Positions 43,686 through 58,600 of a DNA stretch of 64,000 nt are shown piece by piece. A model generated the notes under the pieces. The model saw only the letters and a program-made list of their open reading frames with translations. It made no database searches and was not told the origin of the DNA. The stretch comes from Pycnopodia helianthoides. Taxonomy: Eukaryota; Echinodermata; Asteroidea; Forcipulatida; Asteriidae. The translations under genes were made by a program, and so were the position numbers. Every line of letters starts with the position of its first letter. The first letter of the stretch is position 1. The DNA lies in contig CM063259.1 in NCBI GenBank assembly GCA_032158295.1, forward strand, positions 265,501-329,500. The letters run 5' to 3'.

Positions 43686-46600
43686 CTGGAAATTTGGGAA
43701 AGATTGAATATTTCTCAAGTTAAAATCAGTCGCTAAAAAGGAAGAGATGGCAGCTATTATCAAGAGCTCCTGATTATGAACTACCAGATTCAATTGATAA
43801 AAGAGTGAGTATAAATCAACACTCCGATAGCTATGATGTTCCAAATATTTTACATTTTCGAAAACTGTAAAAAATGGTTGTCAGGTTATTTTGATAACTT
43901 CCCTTCGCAGATATCTGAGCTGACATCTAGCTTTTGTCCCAAAAGCCCCTTTCACACCAGAAACATTTCCCAGGAAATTTGGTTGATCTTTTCAAACTTG
44001 TATTGCAAACCATAGTAAACCCCTGGGAAATAGTTGTTTCCTTGGAAATAACTACCCCTTGCTTGGGAGTAGGGTTAAGCCAGATAATTCCACTGTGAGA
44101 ATACAGAGTGTTTCATGTAAAATTGCATCAAGTGTGAAATGATCATGGGTTGGCTGTGGGGTTCAAATTCCCCAGGAATTTCCTGAGGGAATTGGCTCAG
44201 TTATGAGAAACGGGCTCTAGTCCCGATTTAATTGGGTTTCCACAACTGGGGTTTTTGTCGCAGGAAACAGAAATATCTCCTGCATTTTCTTCAGCTCTTT
44301 TTGTCGGGCAACTTTGAAATTACATTCTGTGATAGACTAAAGGTTAACGGGTAGCCATGATGATCAAACTTGCTTTATCAATAATTGATTCCATACAGAT
44401 TTATTACAAAACTCTGTGAACCCATTGAAGAGATCATGAGAGGTTGCGGCTAACGGTTGAGGAGTCTACCTTATTTGGTGTCGTAAACAAAACAACAACA
44501 AGGGGAAATATAAGCAATACTCCACTCACTGTGAATGACATTTTCTCTCGGCTCTTCAGGGGCGTGGACCTCTGCCTCGGGACGAACATGTCGTCGTGAG
44601 CTGGTGCTGCGGCTGATTCTCTTGGTGTTGTGTCGACGTTGGAATGGCCTCAGTGGGGATCCCATCTCCTCTTCTTCTTCCTCTCTCTCATCGTCTGCCT
44701 CCGCGATGCAAGACGTGTCTGTATGACGGATGCTTCTACGTCCATACCTAAGAATAATCAAGACATGGGTGTGATTGTACATGGGTTGCATTCCTCTTAG
44801 AAACCCCATGAGGTATTACAGACTCTTTACGTCACATCAAATGTAAAACTAGAGGGTTAGAAATAGGAACACCTTGAATTGGTCTGCAAGTCACAACAAC
44901 AGACAGTAAGAGAGAGTAAGTCGCCTTTTCTCCTCAAGAGCTTCTGTCAAGTCCAAATCTTCCCCATCACTCCATTATATGGTTGTAACTTACCCACTGT
45001 TTGATCTTGACAAGCTCCGTTGCTGATCCGAATTGTTGGCATTGTGGTCGGCTGAGTCAGCGCTGCGGACAGACCCACGACGACGAGTGCTGTTACGACG
45101 GCTTGAACTCTGGCGGCTGGAGCTACGACGCGACGTGATGGTGGCTGTAAAAGAAATCCAAGAATAAAGAATTGTCACATCAGAGAATGCTATAATACAT
45201 TGATATACTAGTGAGATAATTTTTTAAAATGTACAATGAAAGTAACCTAACTCAAGTCCAACCAGGGAAGGACTATAAAGAAAACAAGGAATATTACAAG
45301 TGAGAGGAAATATCTGCTCATATTTCTCTTGAACTGAGGCAGATTGTAAGTTGTTGGAAAGTGAGACACAGGCAGAGAGTTCTAAAGTGCAGCAGTACGG
45401 AGGAAAAAGCTACTAGAATATCACACTCCTGGCCTTACATCACTACCCCCTCATGTGTGTTTAACTTTTTCAGTCCTGCAGCCGATTTCAGGACACTTTA
45501 CGCAACTGCGTAAGTCCACTTGTGCAAGATTTCTTGTGATGCATGCACAACTTCACACAATAAAAGTTGTGCAAATGGTCTTATGCAGTTGCGGAAAGTT
45601 TCGTGAAGTTGGCGACTGATCTAAGTAATGCCAGCCACTAAGATCATCAGCTTGAGGAAACATTGCTCTTTACCTTTCCTTGTGAGACGACTGATGATGG
45701 AACCTCGTTGCTGGAACGGGGACGTGATTTCCATCTCCTCAAATACCTGAGCTCTCTGACCTGTCATCACCGCTAGATCATCGGTAAACTTCACACGGTC
45801 TGCAAGATTTCATCACAAATAATAAAATGAGTAAGAGACTGGAAAATTGTTTCTAAAGGACAATAACATAAAGAGGATACCTTTATTCATCTGAAACAGT
45901 ACCTCTTGGGACAAACATGTTATCTCTTAGATGGCGTAGCTCGTTGACCAACTCCAGCATGACCTCTGACTTGCACTTAGTTTGCGGTGTGTGGGTAGTG
46001 CGTAGTTTCTGTCCCACATAGCGCTGGAGCATCACCTCATGATCCGTCTCGCAAATCATTCTCATCATCTGCAAGTTTTAATTAAGATTAAAATTCTAAA
46101 ATTCTCTCCAAGTGGTCCGGCTGGCTAGTTTAGAGTTGAAAACATGAAATATGGACCAGTGCAAAAACAAGTTAACTGGTCGCGCTGGTTACAGTCACAG
46201 AAAAAGTTCAACGGGGGCGTGGTGACCGGGGGGGGGGGGTGTAGAAGGTGTGTTCCTTCCCCCAATAAGGAGCACTAAATCAAATACAACAAGGCATCCA
46301 GACTAATATTAGTCACTTTGCCGATCAAAAATCATCATTTTTCCAAACTAGATTTCATGCTTTGGCATTTGAGATAACTACATATATGGATGCCTACCTT
46401 GAATGCAATAAATGGCTTGAGCATTACGTAGAGTGGAGTACGTACAGTGATGACAAAGTCCATGAAGCTCCATAGAGCTAAACCACCTGTAGTAGATCAC
46501 AAATCAATACACACCATACATTCAAACACTAGTAAGATTTCATTCTTGGTTTTACCCTTCAAGAAAGCACTGGGGCTAAATTTCACAATTATTGACAGAA

Positions 46601-49600
46601 TGGCACAAAGAAGGATGTGCTTCTTTGGTCATATTAAAAAGATGACTAAAGAGAGCCATCTAAAAATACTACAAGATGGAAATACTCAAGGGAGCAGACA
46701 CATTGGAAGACCTGCCAAATGATGGATGGACTCTGCCTAACAGAAGACTATAGAATCATACAGCTTACTTCAATAGTAGAATGGCTAGAGACAGTAAAAG
46801 TACGGCACAACATCATGGGTCAGATGTTAAGGCTGAGTGCAGAAGAATCCATGCCAATGCCTTAAGTCAAGTAAATCAAGTCAAGACACTGATGTGTAAT
46901 AAGCACTGTTCACTCAGTGCTTTGCCGAGTCCTAGGTGAAACAAATCCACAGGCATGTTACTCAGGTGGGATTTGAACCCACTGCTACCATTATTCTACC
47001 GCAGATGTCTTAACCACTAGACCATGAAAATATCTCTCTGATTGAGCTCTGAAAAGAACTGGTGGTGTAAATTAATTGATTAGTATGCTGTGATCATCCT
47101 CAGGAGAACAAGTAAGACCCTGAGGCTGTATGCTGCTTGAAGTACAGAAGTATTGACAAGGTTGGAAGGCAGGAAACTAGACCCAATTCCAAAACATGAT
47201 AGTTTTGATAAAATCTTACCCAGCATTCCTGAGCCAAGTTCTTTGACAGCTGAAGCGGTGCGGAACCACTCCCTGGACAACTGGTTCTCAAACAAACCAT
47301 TATCATCTTCAACCCTTTAGGAAAAATACATACAATATTAACCATCAACAACACAACATCAGTCAAACGATGATGAGATTTTGCACATTTTTTGGTTGGT
47401 GTACAAATCAAATGGTTACAAGCGCATGAATCTGTGGCACTGATCACAACGTTTTTGCTACTTCTATATTCTATTCTATATTTTCAGGAGGCAGAGTGTG
47501 GTGGCTAAGCAGTGTAGTGTACCGCAGTTCACGTTCTAGCGTTGTAAGACTGTGGGCTCGGTTCTCGGTCATGGTACTTCACATGGGATGTTTAATTAAG
47601 TTCAATTTAATCACTTGTTTCATTGTTCCCAGCACCTATATATGTGGTTTGATTTTGAAGTATTGAATCCATCAAACTCAGGCAAAACTAGAGAATGTAT
47701 TATTAAAGAGTTTTGGAGTATCGGATTGAATAACTCACCTAAGAATCCTGCCTCGTAAGGGAATCCGGAATGACAGAGTTTGAATCTCGATATGAGATGC
47801 TTGTATGACTTGGCAGGTCTGTTAGTGATGAGTAATGATGCTGTTTAGGGGGTACTGCTGCACCAGTCCCTGGACCACCGGCACCCGCAGGGCGTGGCTG
47901 ACGCTTTGGTGGAAGGAGGGCATACAGGATCATGGTGAGTGCGAACGAGATATCTGATGGTCTGATCTTAGGAGAATCTATTTAAGAAGGGAATGTAATA
48001 CATAAAATACATACACACAAAAATGCAACAAAAATACCAACCGAATGGTGATTTTAAAATCATAGGTGTGCCTTGAGGTTAATTTACTCACCCTGACCAT
48101 ACACAGTTCAGTAATGGGCTGCGCACAGCTAGGGTTTACAAGGATGAACACAGACTGACCTTTTCTCCCACAGCCGACCCTCAAGCACAGAGGCAGGACG
48201 AGGTAGAGCAAGATGGTCTCCGTCCGTTCTGCCGAGTTGAAGACAGGAGTGCCTCCAAAAACTTGCTCCAGGGTGTACAGGTCCTAAACATGTAAAAATA
48301 GCCAGTCCTAATCTTAGACCAGTGGGCTGCGAATGCATAAATCATTCCTGTGGGAGCAGCTTCAGGCAGGCAACATAATCCTGTGATTGGTAGGGTGTTG
48401 GGGAAGCCCTGGTAGGAAGCCAGTCTCATCTGCACAGTGGCAGTACAACAGAGACTGACATCCTAACAGGGATAGGTGCAGGGGATACATTGCTCTAAGT
48501 TCTTTTCAAAAAATGGCTGCAAATAAAAAAAAAGAGAAGTGTGTGTGCCCCGCCACAATATATGGGAAAAAACTTGCAGACCTGCAACAATGATGAGACA
48601 TTTGTTCTACTGGAAGTGTACAATCTACAAGAGCTGCAGAGCCTCCTAGACAAACTTTCTGCAAACTAAGATACAAATTATTTGATGATTCGCCATGGCT
48701 GGGGTAGATGGTGGTGGCCAGCCCAGTTCTCTATACCTCATCCTTCCTGGGGTGTGTCGTGAGATGTTACACAAAAAAATCACCTCTTGTGGAAGAAAAG
48801 TCAACCGTAACTCACCACAGTCTGTTTTGAAAAAGCAATGACACAATGTTCCCACATCTTGTAAAATAATAAATAAAAAAGTAGAATGCTTTTTCTCTAT
48901 CCCAAAGTGATATGTGCATTTTAACAAAAACAATGTGCTGGAGGTCAACCAGGAATTAAAGTTTGTCAACTTGCCTAAAAAACAATAATTTTGACCCTTA
49001 AAAAAATAAAACTCATCAACATGTTTTAACATCTATTATTTTAGTTTGCCAAGTGATTCTGCATCTGTGACGACTGTGGCCAAACAAAACAAATAAATAG
49101 ATGAATGTCAGGATTGTTCTAACTCTTCAGCTAGTCTTGGTTCAAGATGTTTTAAATTCTCCATCTATGACTCATAATACATGGAAACTTTTCAAACACT
49201 AAACTTCAGACTGATCATCTCTCTCTGATCATATTTAGTCAAAACACTGCTTACAGAAAACACACAGTGTCCCGTCAATTTGGAAGTTTCTTGTTTTGTC
49301 AGAGCTGATTCTGCTGCCATTTATATTTTAACCTCTTACATTATTCCTTACCACATCATTTGTTTTCCCATTATATTTTGTTGGAACTGTTAGAGTAACA
49401 TCTTAGAACCAAGACTAACATCACGCTTAAAAAAGGTGCAAACAAGCAAAACAAAAACCCATATCCCAATCAACCCTTTAAAGAGAAGATGAATTACCAT
49501 GCCCCACTTTTTTCCACTTTTTCAAATTTTTGGTTCTAACATTTTACACTCGGTGATATCCCAAATGCAGAAGGGAGTCACATACAAGTTTTGCACTAAC

Positions 49601-52600
49601 TATAAGTGCCAGTTTAGCTTTTCTCAACTTACTGTTTCAAATGGAACCCTACCAGACCCCATTCCCCCTTTTTCTTTTCTTTTTCACACAATATCAATAA
49701 GCCTACAATCAACACTTCTATTCCAGACCCTCCCCCCAAAAAACCTACTCGATGACACCCTCCCCCTAAAAAGAAAAACACACAGAAAATGCCACCCATT
49801 ACCCTTTTTAACACCCACTTTTCAATGGGTACATACCTATCAGCCAATTCCCATTAAATGTCAATTTAATCCCCAAGCGGGTATCACTAAATACTCCCCA
49901 GAACACACATTCCTATTTTTGCATCCCTGTGGAGACATCTTTTGTTCTTTCCTTTGTCCCTGTAGTTAAGAACCTCCCATAGACTTTGTACACAAAATTC
50001 CTTGTGGAGCAGCCCAGTCTTTAGAATTTCCCTATGGAGACCCTTTGTTTTCCCTTTTCTGTTTTGTTCTCGGTCTCCATAAGGTAGTGAATATGAAATC
50101 AATCTTACCCCTGTTTCAAAAGTAAGTACCCATAGACCCTTTGCATAGGCCATCATCACTGAAAGTGTGTACGCCCCACGCATGACTCTCGGCCAATAAT
50201 AGGTCTTCCTTTGACCTCAGTGAGGGCGCTGTTGAGCTTGTGTTGTCTTATGCAAGACGTCTATCGATAAATAGTTGCTTAATCTATTCCCTTAAAGTAC
50301 CCATAAAAATGTTGGTTCCAATCGCTTTCCTTCATTACACAAAGCTGGGTATATACTCATTAACAAAATTCCAATATAGTTGTTGATCATTTTCCCAATT
50401 CTCAGAGTATATCTGTTCCCTTTATCAAATCCTCTTTCCCCAAGGTATATTTTAAGTTGTGCACTCTTTCCCTTTGTCTCAAGAACTCATTTTTAATTAA
50501 ACTGCTTAGCTTATTCTATCCCCTTAGAATAAAACAAATAAATACATCAATAAAAAAACAAGTAAAATATCCCAACAATATTTCCCTAAACCCATTTTAT
50601 ACCCCAAATGCTACTGAAACCCCATCCATGCATTGTATACTCTGCAACGGCGGGTACTGCACTCCATCCACCTGTTGTATACCTAAAAGGGTACTGAAAC
50701 CCAATCCATCCACTGTACACATGACAGGGAGCGTAATTTCACCAACCCATTTTATACCCAAAAGGGTACTGAAACGCCATACATCCATTGCACACTTGAC
50801 AGTTAGTGCAATCCCATCCACCCATAAACCAAAAGGGTCTGAAATCCCAACCACCATCCGTATACTTTAACTCAACAAGTATTGTCTACCCAAATCCCAC
50901 CCACAAGTAGCATACATGTTCCCTAATGGGTACTACAATTAGGGTAATACATGCCCATTAACCATTGTATACCCAAATAGGTAGTGAAATCCCATCCACC
51001 CATTATATATATATATTCATACCCAAACGGGTACTGAAACCAAATCACCCAAACAGGTCACCCTAGATTCATACCATGTGGTAGAAGGAATTTACTTGAC
51101 TTGATCGAACAGGAACAAAGACATGCAAGTGAATGAGGATTCACAAAATTAAAAGAACTGATCAATTAAAAAAAACAAGCCAGGGAGGGGGGTTGGGAGA
51201 TATCCACAAGAAGACAAGACTCAACAAACTGGCCAAGACACCTTATGCACACAATGATGCAACAATGGAATGTACATATAGAATGGTTATTGTTAAATTG
51301 GATGCAGATATACATGAGCATGGTGACACGAGGCACAAGGATTGTTAGAAAAACGAAACAATTGATTACAGACACATAAACAAACGACACCCTTAAGTCA
51401 CCAAATGGTGTCTCCATACTTGGATAATTCTTTGACAGAGTCAGGAGATAAAATACGCAGTCAATCTTGGGACCAAATATTTCAGAAATATCCCTTTTCT
51501 ATATATCTTATTTTTACATGAAGTGATTGAGAATCTGTCTGGCAGTAAACCAGTGTAAAGTGAAGCAGAGCAACAAGTATTAATTATGTGACATTCACAG
51601 ACTGATGCATTTCTACCATCAAAAATCACAAACGGTTTCTAGTGAGAGTAATTCTGTCGATTGGAAAGTATACTTAAGTTTTTAATTGCTAATTCGTTTG
51701 CCTAGTAAATCAGTAAAATAAACAAGTAACAATTGTCAAACAAACACTCCAACATGGTACAGACACAATGGTGACTCACGGATGCTTCGTTCATCTTTAA
51801 TAATCAAAAAATAAATAAATCAAAAAATACTAATCACCAATTTTTTAACCTGTAAAAGCAGGGGCAAAAACAAATTTGGCCTGTTCTTTTCTTTGGTGAA
51901 TAATCACAAGAGGGGAGAGTTTTAAAAATGGAAAAAAGAGGAGAAGTTCTGAGAGAAAAAAAGAATCAAATTCATCAAGTTTATAAATGAACAGAACGGC
52001 AGTGGAGTGCCAAAGCAATGGCCAATTTCATATCGCCGCTCGTCACCGGTTAGCAGGAATTTCCCGCTTATCATGGGTGGATAACTGCTCAGCACGATTT
52101 AACAAGACAAAAAAAAAACACCAGCACAACACTATTTACAGAGTTGGATTGTTCATCGATTACATGCCAGAAATCTTATCTGGCCAGTTTTGTCCACGCG
52201 GTTTGTGGCAAACCAACAACTGTAAGGATCGCACGGCGGCTTTATGAAATTGGTCCGTTGAGGGCGGCAGATGAAAGGGGAGGGGTAGGGAAGGGGAAGG
52301 GAGGGGAAAGGCTCAGCGTAACTTGCCTTGGATCTCATCCAGTACTGATGCTGATGGGGGTGAGTGTGGCACCGTTGACGAGGCACGGAAAACAAGACCA
52401 ACGAGAAACGAGAGTCAAAGACAAGTGATCACGTTTTAAAAATGCACATGGCAGTACGGTGTGGAGGGGGGTGGTCATCGCTCAATTGGTAAACTACACT
52501 GACTTTTTGCACAAAGTTCTCTATGCAAATTCATCCTGAACAATAAACTAGGAAAAAGACAAGAGAAAACTTCTTTGTTTTATGTCTATTTGTGTACCAA

Positions 52601-55600
52601 ATCAAGACTTCCGAGTGCTTACAGGTACTTTTGGAATGTGGATAGATCCTCATCAGGAGGAGAAAAGGGATCCAACTGGGATAAACCAATATCCCAACTG
52701 GGATATTTTGGGTGGTAGTTACCCTGCTAGGCATAGCAGAATGCAAGGCTGACCAAACCTAGCAACCCCAAAAGGCACCCAGTAGAAAATGTGGGTAGAT
52801 CCTCACCAGGAGAAGAGGGATCCAACCGGGATAAAACAATTCCCCAAATGGGATATTTTGGGTGGTAATTACCCTGCTAGGCATAGCAGAATGCAAGGCT
52901 GACCAAACCACATAAACAGAAGGAAGGACAATTCAACAACTTTTGCAAAAGATTGATGAACTCGATTCTCTTTTAAATTTTTTCGAAATTCTTTGCAGTG
53001 ATGTGGCGGAAAGGTCTACAGCATCAAACTCAAGTTCCGATGGCTGAGTCATCAGAGTGTGGGTTTGAATCCCGGTCGTGACACTTGTGTTCTTGGGCAA
53101 GACACTTAACTATTATAGCTTGACATCTCCCAGGAGTAAATGGGTACCTGCAAGAGTAGAGATTGCTGACGCCAGTTTGGCTGCCATTGAGGTATACTCA
53201 AAAGAATTTGAGATGTTTTCAAGATTTAAAAGCGCCTATTAAAGTCTATTATTAGTAGCCTTTTGGTATTTTCATATTTGATAGAAACTTGACAAGGATA
53301 GTACATTATTGTTGCTGCATGGTTCTTTTGAAGGTGTTTTTTTTCTCAAACTGTCTTATTTTTGAACACCAACCATTAAATGCCGCTAATGCAGTTATCA
53401 ATTGAGCGATGATGATGATTGTGCTGGAACACTCAGTTAATCCATAATCAATAACTGATAATCGTTTGGGTTATAGACTGCTAGTTGGGTTATAGACTGC
53501 TAGTTGGGTTATAGACTGCTAGTTGGGTTATAGACTGCTAGTTGGGTTATAGACTGCTAGTTGGGTTATAGTCTGCTAGTTGGGTTGTAAACTTCTAGTG
53601 AACAGTTAAATTCTACCTCTAATGAAAAAAAAATGAAGATTTGTTTTTTAGAGAGTAGTATAGTAGAGTAGGTTATCACTACTGTTAACTGATGCAGAAG
53701 GGTTACATGTCCAGAGGTAGTACTGAAATGCACACAGTTTTCATTATTGGGAGAGAAAAATTGGCAAAACAAAAAACCGTTTTTCTTTTTCTTTTCAAAT
53801 TAAAGAAAACATTTTGTTTCTATGCAACTGCTTTTTGTTCTCTTAAATTCCCTTGCCGGATCTTAATTGTAGGGGTTTGTTGAATCTTTAAGTTGTTAGT
53901 AGTCAAATGAATTGTACACGCTGACATCTCAAGGACAAGACTTGTTAAAAAAAAAAATCAGTCAACGTAAAAATGACAGAACACATCGTCTCAGCACAGA
54001 GACAGACGGAACCCCAAAAAACAAGACGTTGCTGTCAAAAAAAGAAAGAAACTGGCACACTGTGTTGGATATTCAAAAGCACAGGATGGTTTAGAAGGCT
54101 ACAGTGCGGACAAAACGGTTCACATTGGCCAGTTCATATAAAAATCCGTCTTTAGCAAACCATACTCGATTCAAAGGCGGCATGACGACTGGACACAATA
54201 CCACAGTGAGTGCCATAATCAAACTAATGACATCAGGACGCTGGGGGGTGGGGCAAATAATTAATTGGAAAAATTCCAAAAATAAAACCCCAAAATAAAA
54301 AACCCAAAACAATCGGTTAAAATTTGTAAAAGCTAAAATGAAGAGAAATGACCTCTTTGATTCAAGGCCTTTGGTGAGGTCTTAGCTGTATCCCTCAGGG
54401 CAATGCGACTGCTCCGGAGTAAACTTGTAACAGCGAGAAGACACTTCCGAACCGTTTTATTGGGTTTAAAGAAATCGTCCTGTTCAGTATGAGATTCTGT
54501 AACCTTCCCCCCAACTGCAGTTTGGAAGTGTCCTCAAGCCGTCAAAATTAGGGTGCATCCCGTGTTTACTCACATTAAATTGACCAAAGATATCAAAAAC
54601 CATGTTTACTGAGTCAATTTTTTGACCTTGATTTTGTTGAAAGTAGCACAAAAAATCCAAACTGTGGCCCAATTTGATGGCGCTATTTACCACAACAGAA
54701 TTCAATGGGTTATGAGAACCGGATTCTGTGGCAAGCACTGTCAAGGAATATTTCTACTATGGTCAATGTCACATGGTCAATGTCCAGTGAGTAACCAAGG
54801 AGCTGCCCTTCAACTGTTTCTACAGCAGCCAATGGCAGTAGCTAAGCCAAAGACACTCATCAAGAAATAGACAAGACCTAGCTTTGAATTTTGAGTAACT
54901 TTGAGTAATGATTGAGTATCTTTGAGTAATGATTGAGTATCTTTGAGTAATGATTGAGTATCTTTGAGTAATGATTGAGTATCTTTGAGTAATGATTGAG
55001 TATCTTTGAGTAATGATTGAGTATCTTTGAGTAATGAGCTTTTTTGAGTATTGAGCAGCTCTAAGTAATAAGTAGCCTTGAGTAATGGTAGTTTTGAGTA
55101 GGTGAGCAGCTTTGAGTAATGACTAGCCATGAGTTAAGAGTACTTTTGAGTAATGAGTTGCCTGGAGTAATGAGTATCTTTGAGTAATAAACTTTGAGAA
55201 GAAAAAACGAAATAATCCAGTCCATATTTAGACCAAGAATCTGCTTGGTCTTCTCATTTTTCTTGTCCCAATCCCCTCCAATCTCCCCCTTAAAGGAAAA
55301 ACCCACAATTCCCATCACAAACCTTCATGCAATGCATCTGCATTGCCACCAGACGCACCACAGCAGAGCAGAAGACTGGTGGGGGAGTAAAACGCATCCC
55401 CACTGATGGAGAGGCCATTGTGAGTAATGACAGACCATCCCCACCCCCTGGGGCTGAGCCGTCACAGAGAAGCAGCGCTAGGCAGATATTCAGCAGGGAC
55501 TACAAGAAGAATATTATCAATTAGTATATGAAATATCAAATGATAATTGCTCTGGTTGAAAACAGTTATTTATCTTATGAGTATATCAGATAATTTATCT

Positions 55601-58600
55601 ATTTTTGAAAAGGTTGTGACTCTGAAAAGAGCCTGTTGGTTTATTAACAATGTTTCAACCAAATTTCAAAAACAAGTACAATTTGCAGGGTGGAAAATCT
55701 TTCTAGTGCGAACATGTAGTTATCGCTCTAATGACTTGAGGCGGTTCTGAAAAGAACCCAGGGGTGTAACAACTCAAAGTTTCGATCACTATGCTGTGAT
55801 TGTCTTCAAGAGAAAGCTGGACTCTGATGCTGCATGCTGCTTAAACTGTACTTGCTAAGCAAAATATAAGCAGTCACAACAATTACAATTGTAAAGCATT
55901 TTGATTGGCAACCTGCTTCTGCTGAGCATGAATTTCTGTGCTTAGCAAGTTTGTTGTTCATACTAGCTTGATAGGTTTGATTACCTTGAGGTGAGGGAGA
56001 TGGCTGATGATGCTCTGTCTGGTAAGAGTCACATAGATCCCCTTCAAGAAGTTTGCTGCAGACTCCCAATCCATGTGACGCTGCAACCAAAAACAGATCC
56101 ACAAATTTGAAAACAAACTTAAAGACCAGTGTCCAATTTCATACAGCTACAGAAGCAGATAAAATATGTATGGTAAGCATAATGTAGTTGTGCTTAGCCA
56201 CTTTTTGTGCTTAAGCAGCTGTATGAAATTGGGCCAAAGTCACAAGCTGCCTTAGTCAAGATAGGAATTGCACAAGGCACGTGTCATAATTATAAAGCCT
56301 CCATTGTTATTATCACATTATACTTCCCAAAATGGCTGATTATTTCTTCAACATCTTCTCTTCAATCAATGGTTTTCGTAGGTCTACAATCTGACATGTA
56401 CAGTACAAAGAAAGATTCCTAGGTTTCTTTATAAATATGCCGAGGGGCTCCGAGCAGCTCTAGCCCCCACGACAGAGAAAGACCAGAAGGGGCAAGAGTC
56501 CAAGCACAGAATGCAGGCAGACCGGCACAGTGAATATTAGGGGCAAGGGCCCGGGTGGGAACTCGGCCAAGAAGGCCCAGAAATATTGTACTCCTTACCA
56601 TCAGGGTTGGCTTCTTGTGGATCTTATTGAAGAGTTTATCCAATCTCTTGAGAATAAGGATCAAGGCTGGGCGTAGATCCTGGCTGGTCCAATCAGTCTG
56701 TGGGATCATCTGGGTGATGTACATCTGCAGACCCTTACACCCCATGGTGATAGGATCATGGGGGGCTACCTTCAGCAGGGTGTGGGCGACCTCTGCTAGT
56801 CTCTGTGAGAATAAAACAAGATGTCAGTCCAAAACCTGTTCTTTTCTCTTATATTTCTGTACAGTGTTTTGAAATTTTTGCCATCTGTGGACCCTTGCAT
56901 CCCATGGTGATGGGGGTCTTGTGTGTGTATGTGTATGGGGAGGGGGAGGGGGGGGGGCTACTTTGAGAAGGGTGTGGTCGACCTTGGCTAGCCTTTGTAA
57001 TTAGGGATAATTATAACTGTTTTGTTGTTGATATTGATTTTACCAGATGACATCTCTGATCCAGGAGTTCCAATGATGATGATGAGCTGTGTTGTCTGGA
57101 ATCATTGTGGGGTCTCAGCTCCTTTAGCCTGGCTAGGCTGTGGCAGTAGTAACCAGCCGCTATACTCAGCAGCATGTCTCGTGGCTTGCAGAATTCATTC
57201 ATAGGTTCAGAATCTTCAGAGTCGTCTTCATAACGTCTACGTACTCTACAGTCATTGTACCTGGTAGTTACAAAGAAATGGTTTCAGTCTTTATCTCCCA
57301 TTTCTACACATCCAACAGCACAAGCAGAGATGAAGTCACGGCTCATATTTTGATGGAAAAACCATAAGACCAAAGGGCTTATATTGATCAAGCTCTTTAC
57401 TGGACTAAAAATAATTCCACTGGATCAGAATTAAAATGAGAAAAACTATCTACACAACAGTTTAACATAAACTGTTTTCAGTTGAACATAAACTTTTTTC
57501 AGTTGCACTATCAAAGAGAAGATTTGTCCTGAGTTGATACCTTCACTGCATTTCTTCCTGACTGAATTTTCCATTGAAATGTCCCAAAAATAAGATAATG
57601 TCTTATTGAGTCAATCATTCGGTGAATCATAATGAGCTTATCCCTAATCTAAACTTTTAGTCAAAGTATGATTAATAAGAGGTTAGACTAATCCATCTAT
57701 TGATACCTGAACTGAAAGTCTTCTCGCATATCTTCTTCACCGAGATCAATTCCTCCAACATTCATGGCTGACTTGCGTGACGCTTTGTGGACAGAGCTCT
57801 GCTGAGAATTATTGGAGCTCTTGAAGCTTGTCGTTGCATTTACGTTTTCAATCTTGCGACTGGGTCCACTTGTACTACTGTTGAACAAATGTCAAACAAT
57901 AATTTAAAAACAACAACTCTTTGCATTACAACAGAGAAACTTCAACGGTGACTACCTGCCCAGGGGTCGATTTCACAAAGCACTAAGATTCATCTTAAGA
58001 TGAGTTATCAGTATTACCATAGTGATTTGTATTGTGACATCACTCTTTGCTAAGCAACTGCGATTGATTTGCAGTTACGATCAGTCTGAACTCTTTGTGA
58101 AATCGAGCCCTGGACAGTTATCTCAATGTTGTGGCCGAGTGGTTAAGAGCACCAGACTCAAGCTCTGCTGTTTCTGATCAGCAGAGTGTGGACTCGAGTC
58201 CCAGTCATGTCCTTCAGCAAGATACCATATTTGCTTGTCCTTCGATGGGAAATTCAGCCATAGGTCCCATGTACTGCGATTGGTGTTGCACGTAAAAGAA
58301 CCCAGACCACTTATCGTGGGAGAGTAGGGGCTACCCCCAGTGTTTCTGGTCCACATATTATATAGTTCATGTGATGCACATTTGAACATATTGATACAGA
58401 ATTTGCGCAATCTCAATGAGTGAATATGTTTTATTTAAAAGTTTAGTTAAATCTAGAATATGTGAAAATGTTGAGAGTAAACCAGCTAGGGCCCAATTTC
58501 ATGGTCCTGCTTACCGCGAAAGTCTGCACTTACAGGGCCCATAAGTGCAGAATTCTACGGTAAGTAGAGCCATGAAATTGAGTCATCAACCTCTTCAGAT

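Larger units (their letters stand above)
48285..55322 (-). other. UNC80: Seven-kilobase UNC80 intron
   Basis: The flanking exons join directly in phase (MQMHCMK to DLYTLEQVF), so no exon is missing between them. The intron contains degenerate CCCATCCACCCATTGTATAC repeats (50580-51060), a 157-bp tandem duplication, a SINE, a 19-bp and a 21-bp minisatellite. Open frames of up to 156 codons (49499-49969) have no recognisable domain. Confidence 0.75.

Noticed and set aside
49499..49969. 156-codon + strand frame in the UNC80 intron
   Set aside because: It consists of C/T-rich low-complexity DNA; the flanking UNC80 exons already join directly in phase and no domain is seen.
54810..55130. Minus-strand frame with SLLKDTQ heptads
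   Set aside because: It is the translation of a 21-bp minisatellite; the period being divisible by three keeps it open.
58124..58206. Functional tRNA Ser or Leu gene
   Set aside because: A- and B-box-like blocks are present, but the body continues as a dispersed repeat with relatives at 4962 and 52995, and no clean cloverleaf is evident.
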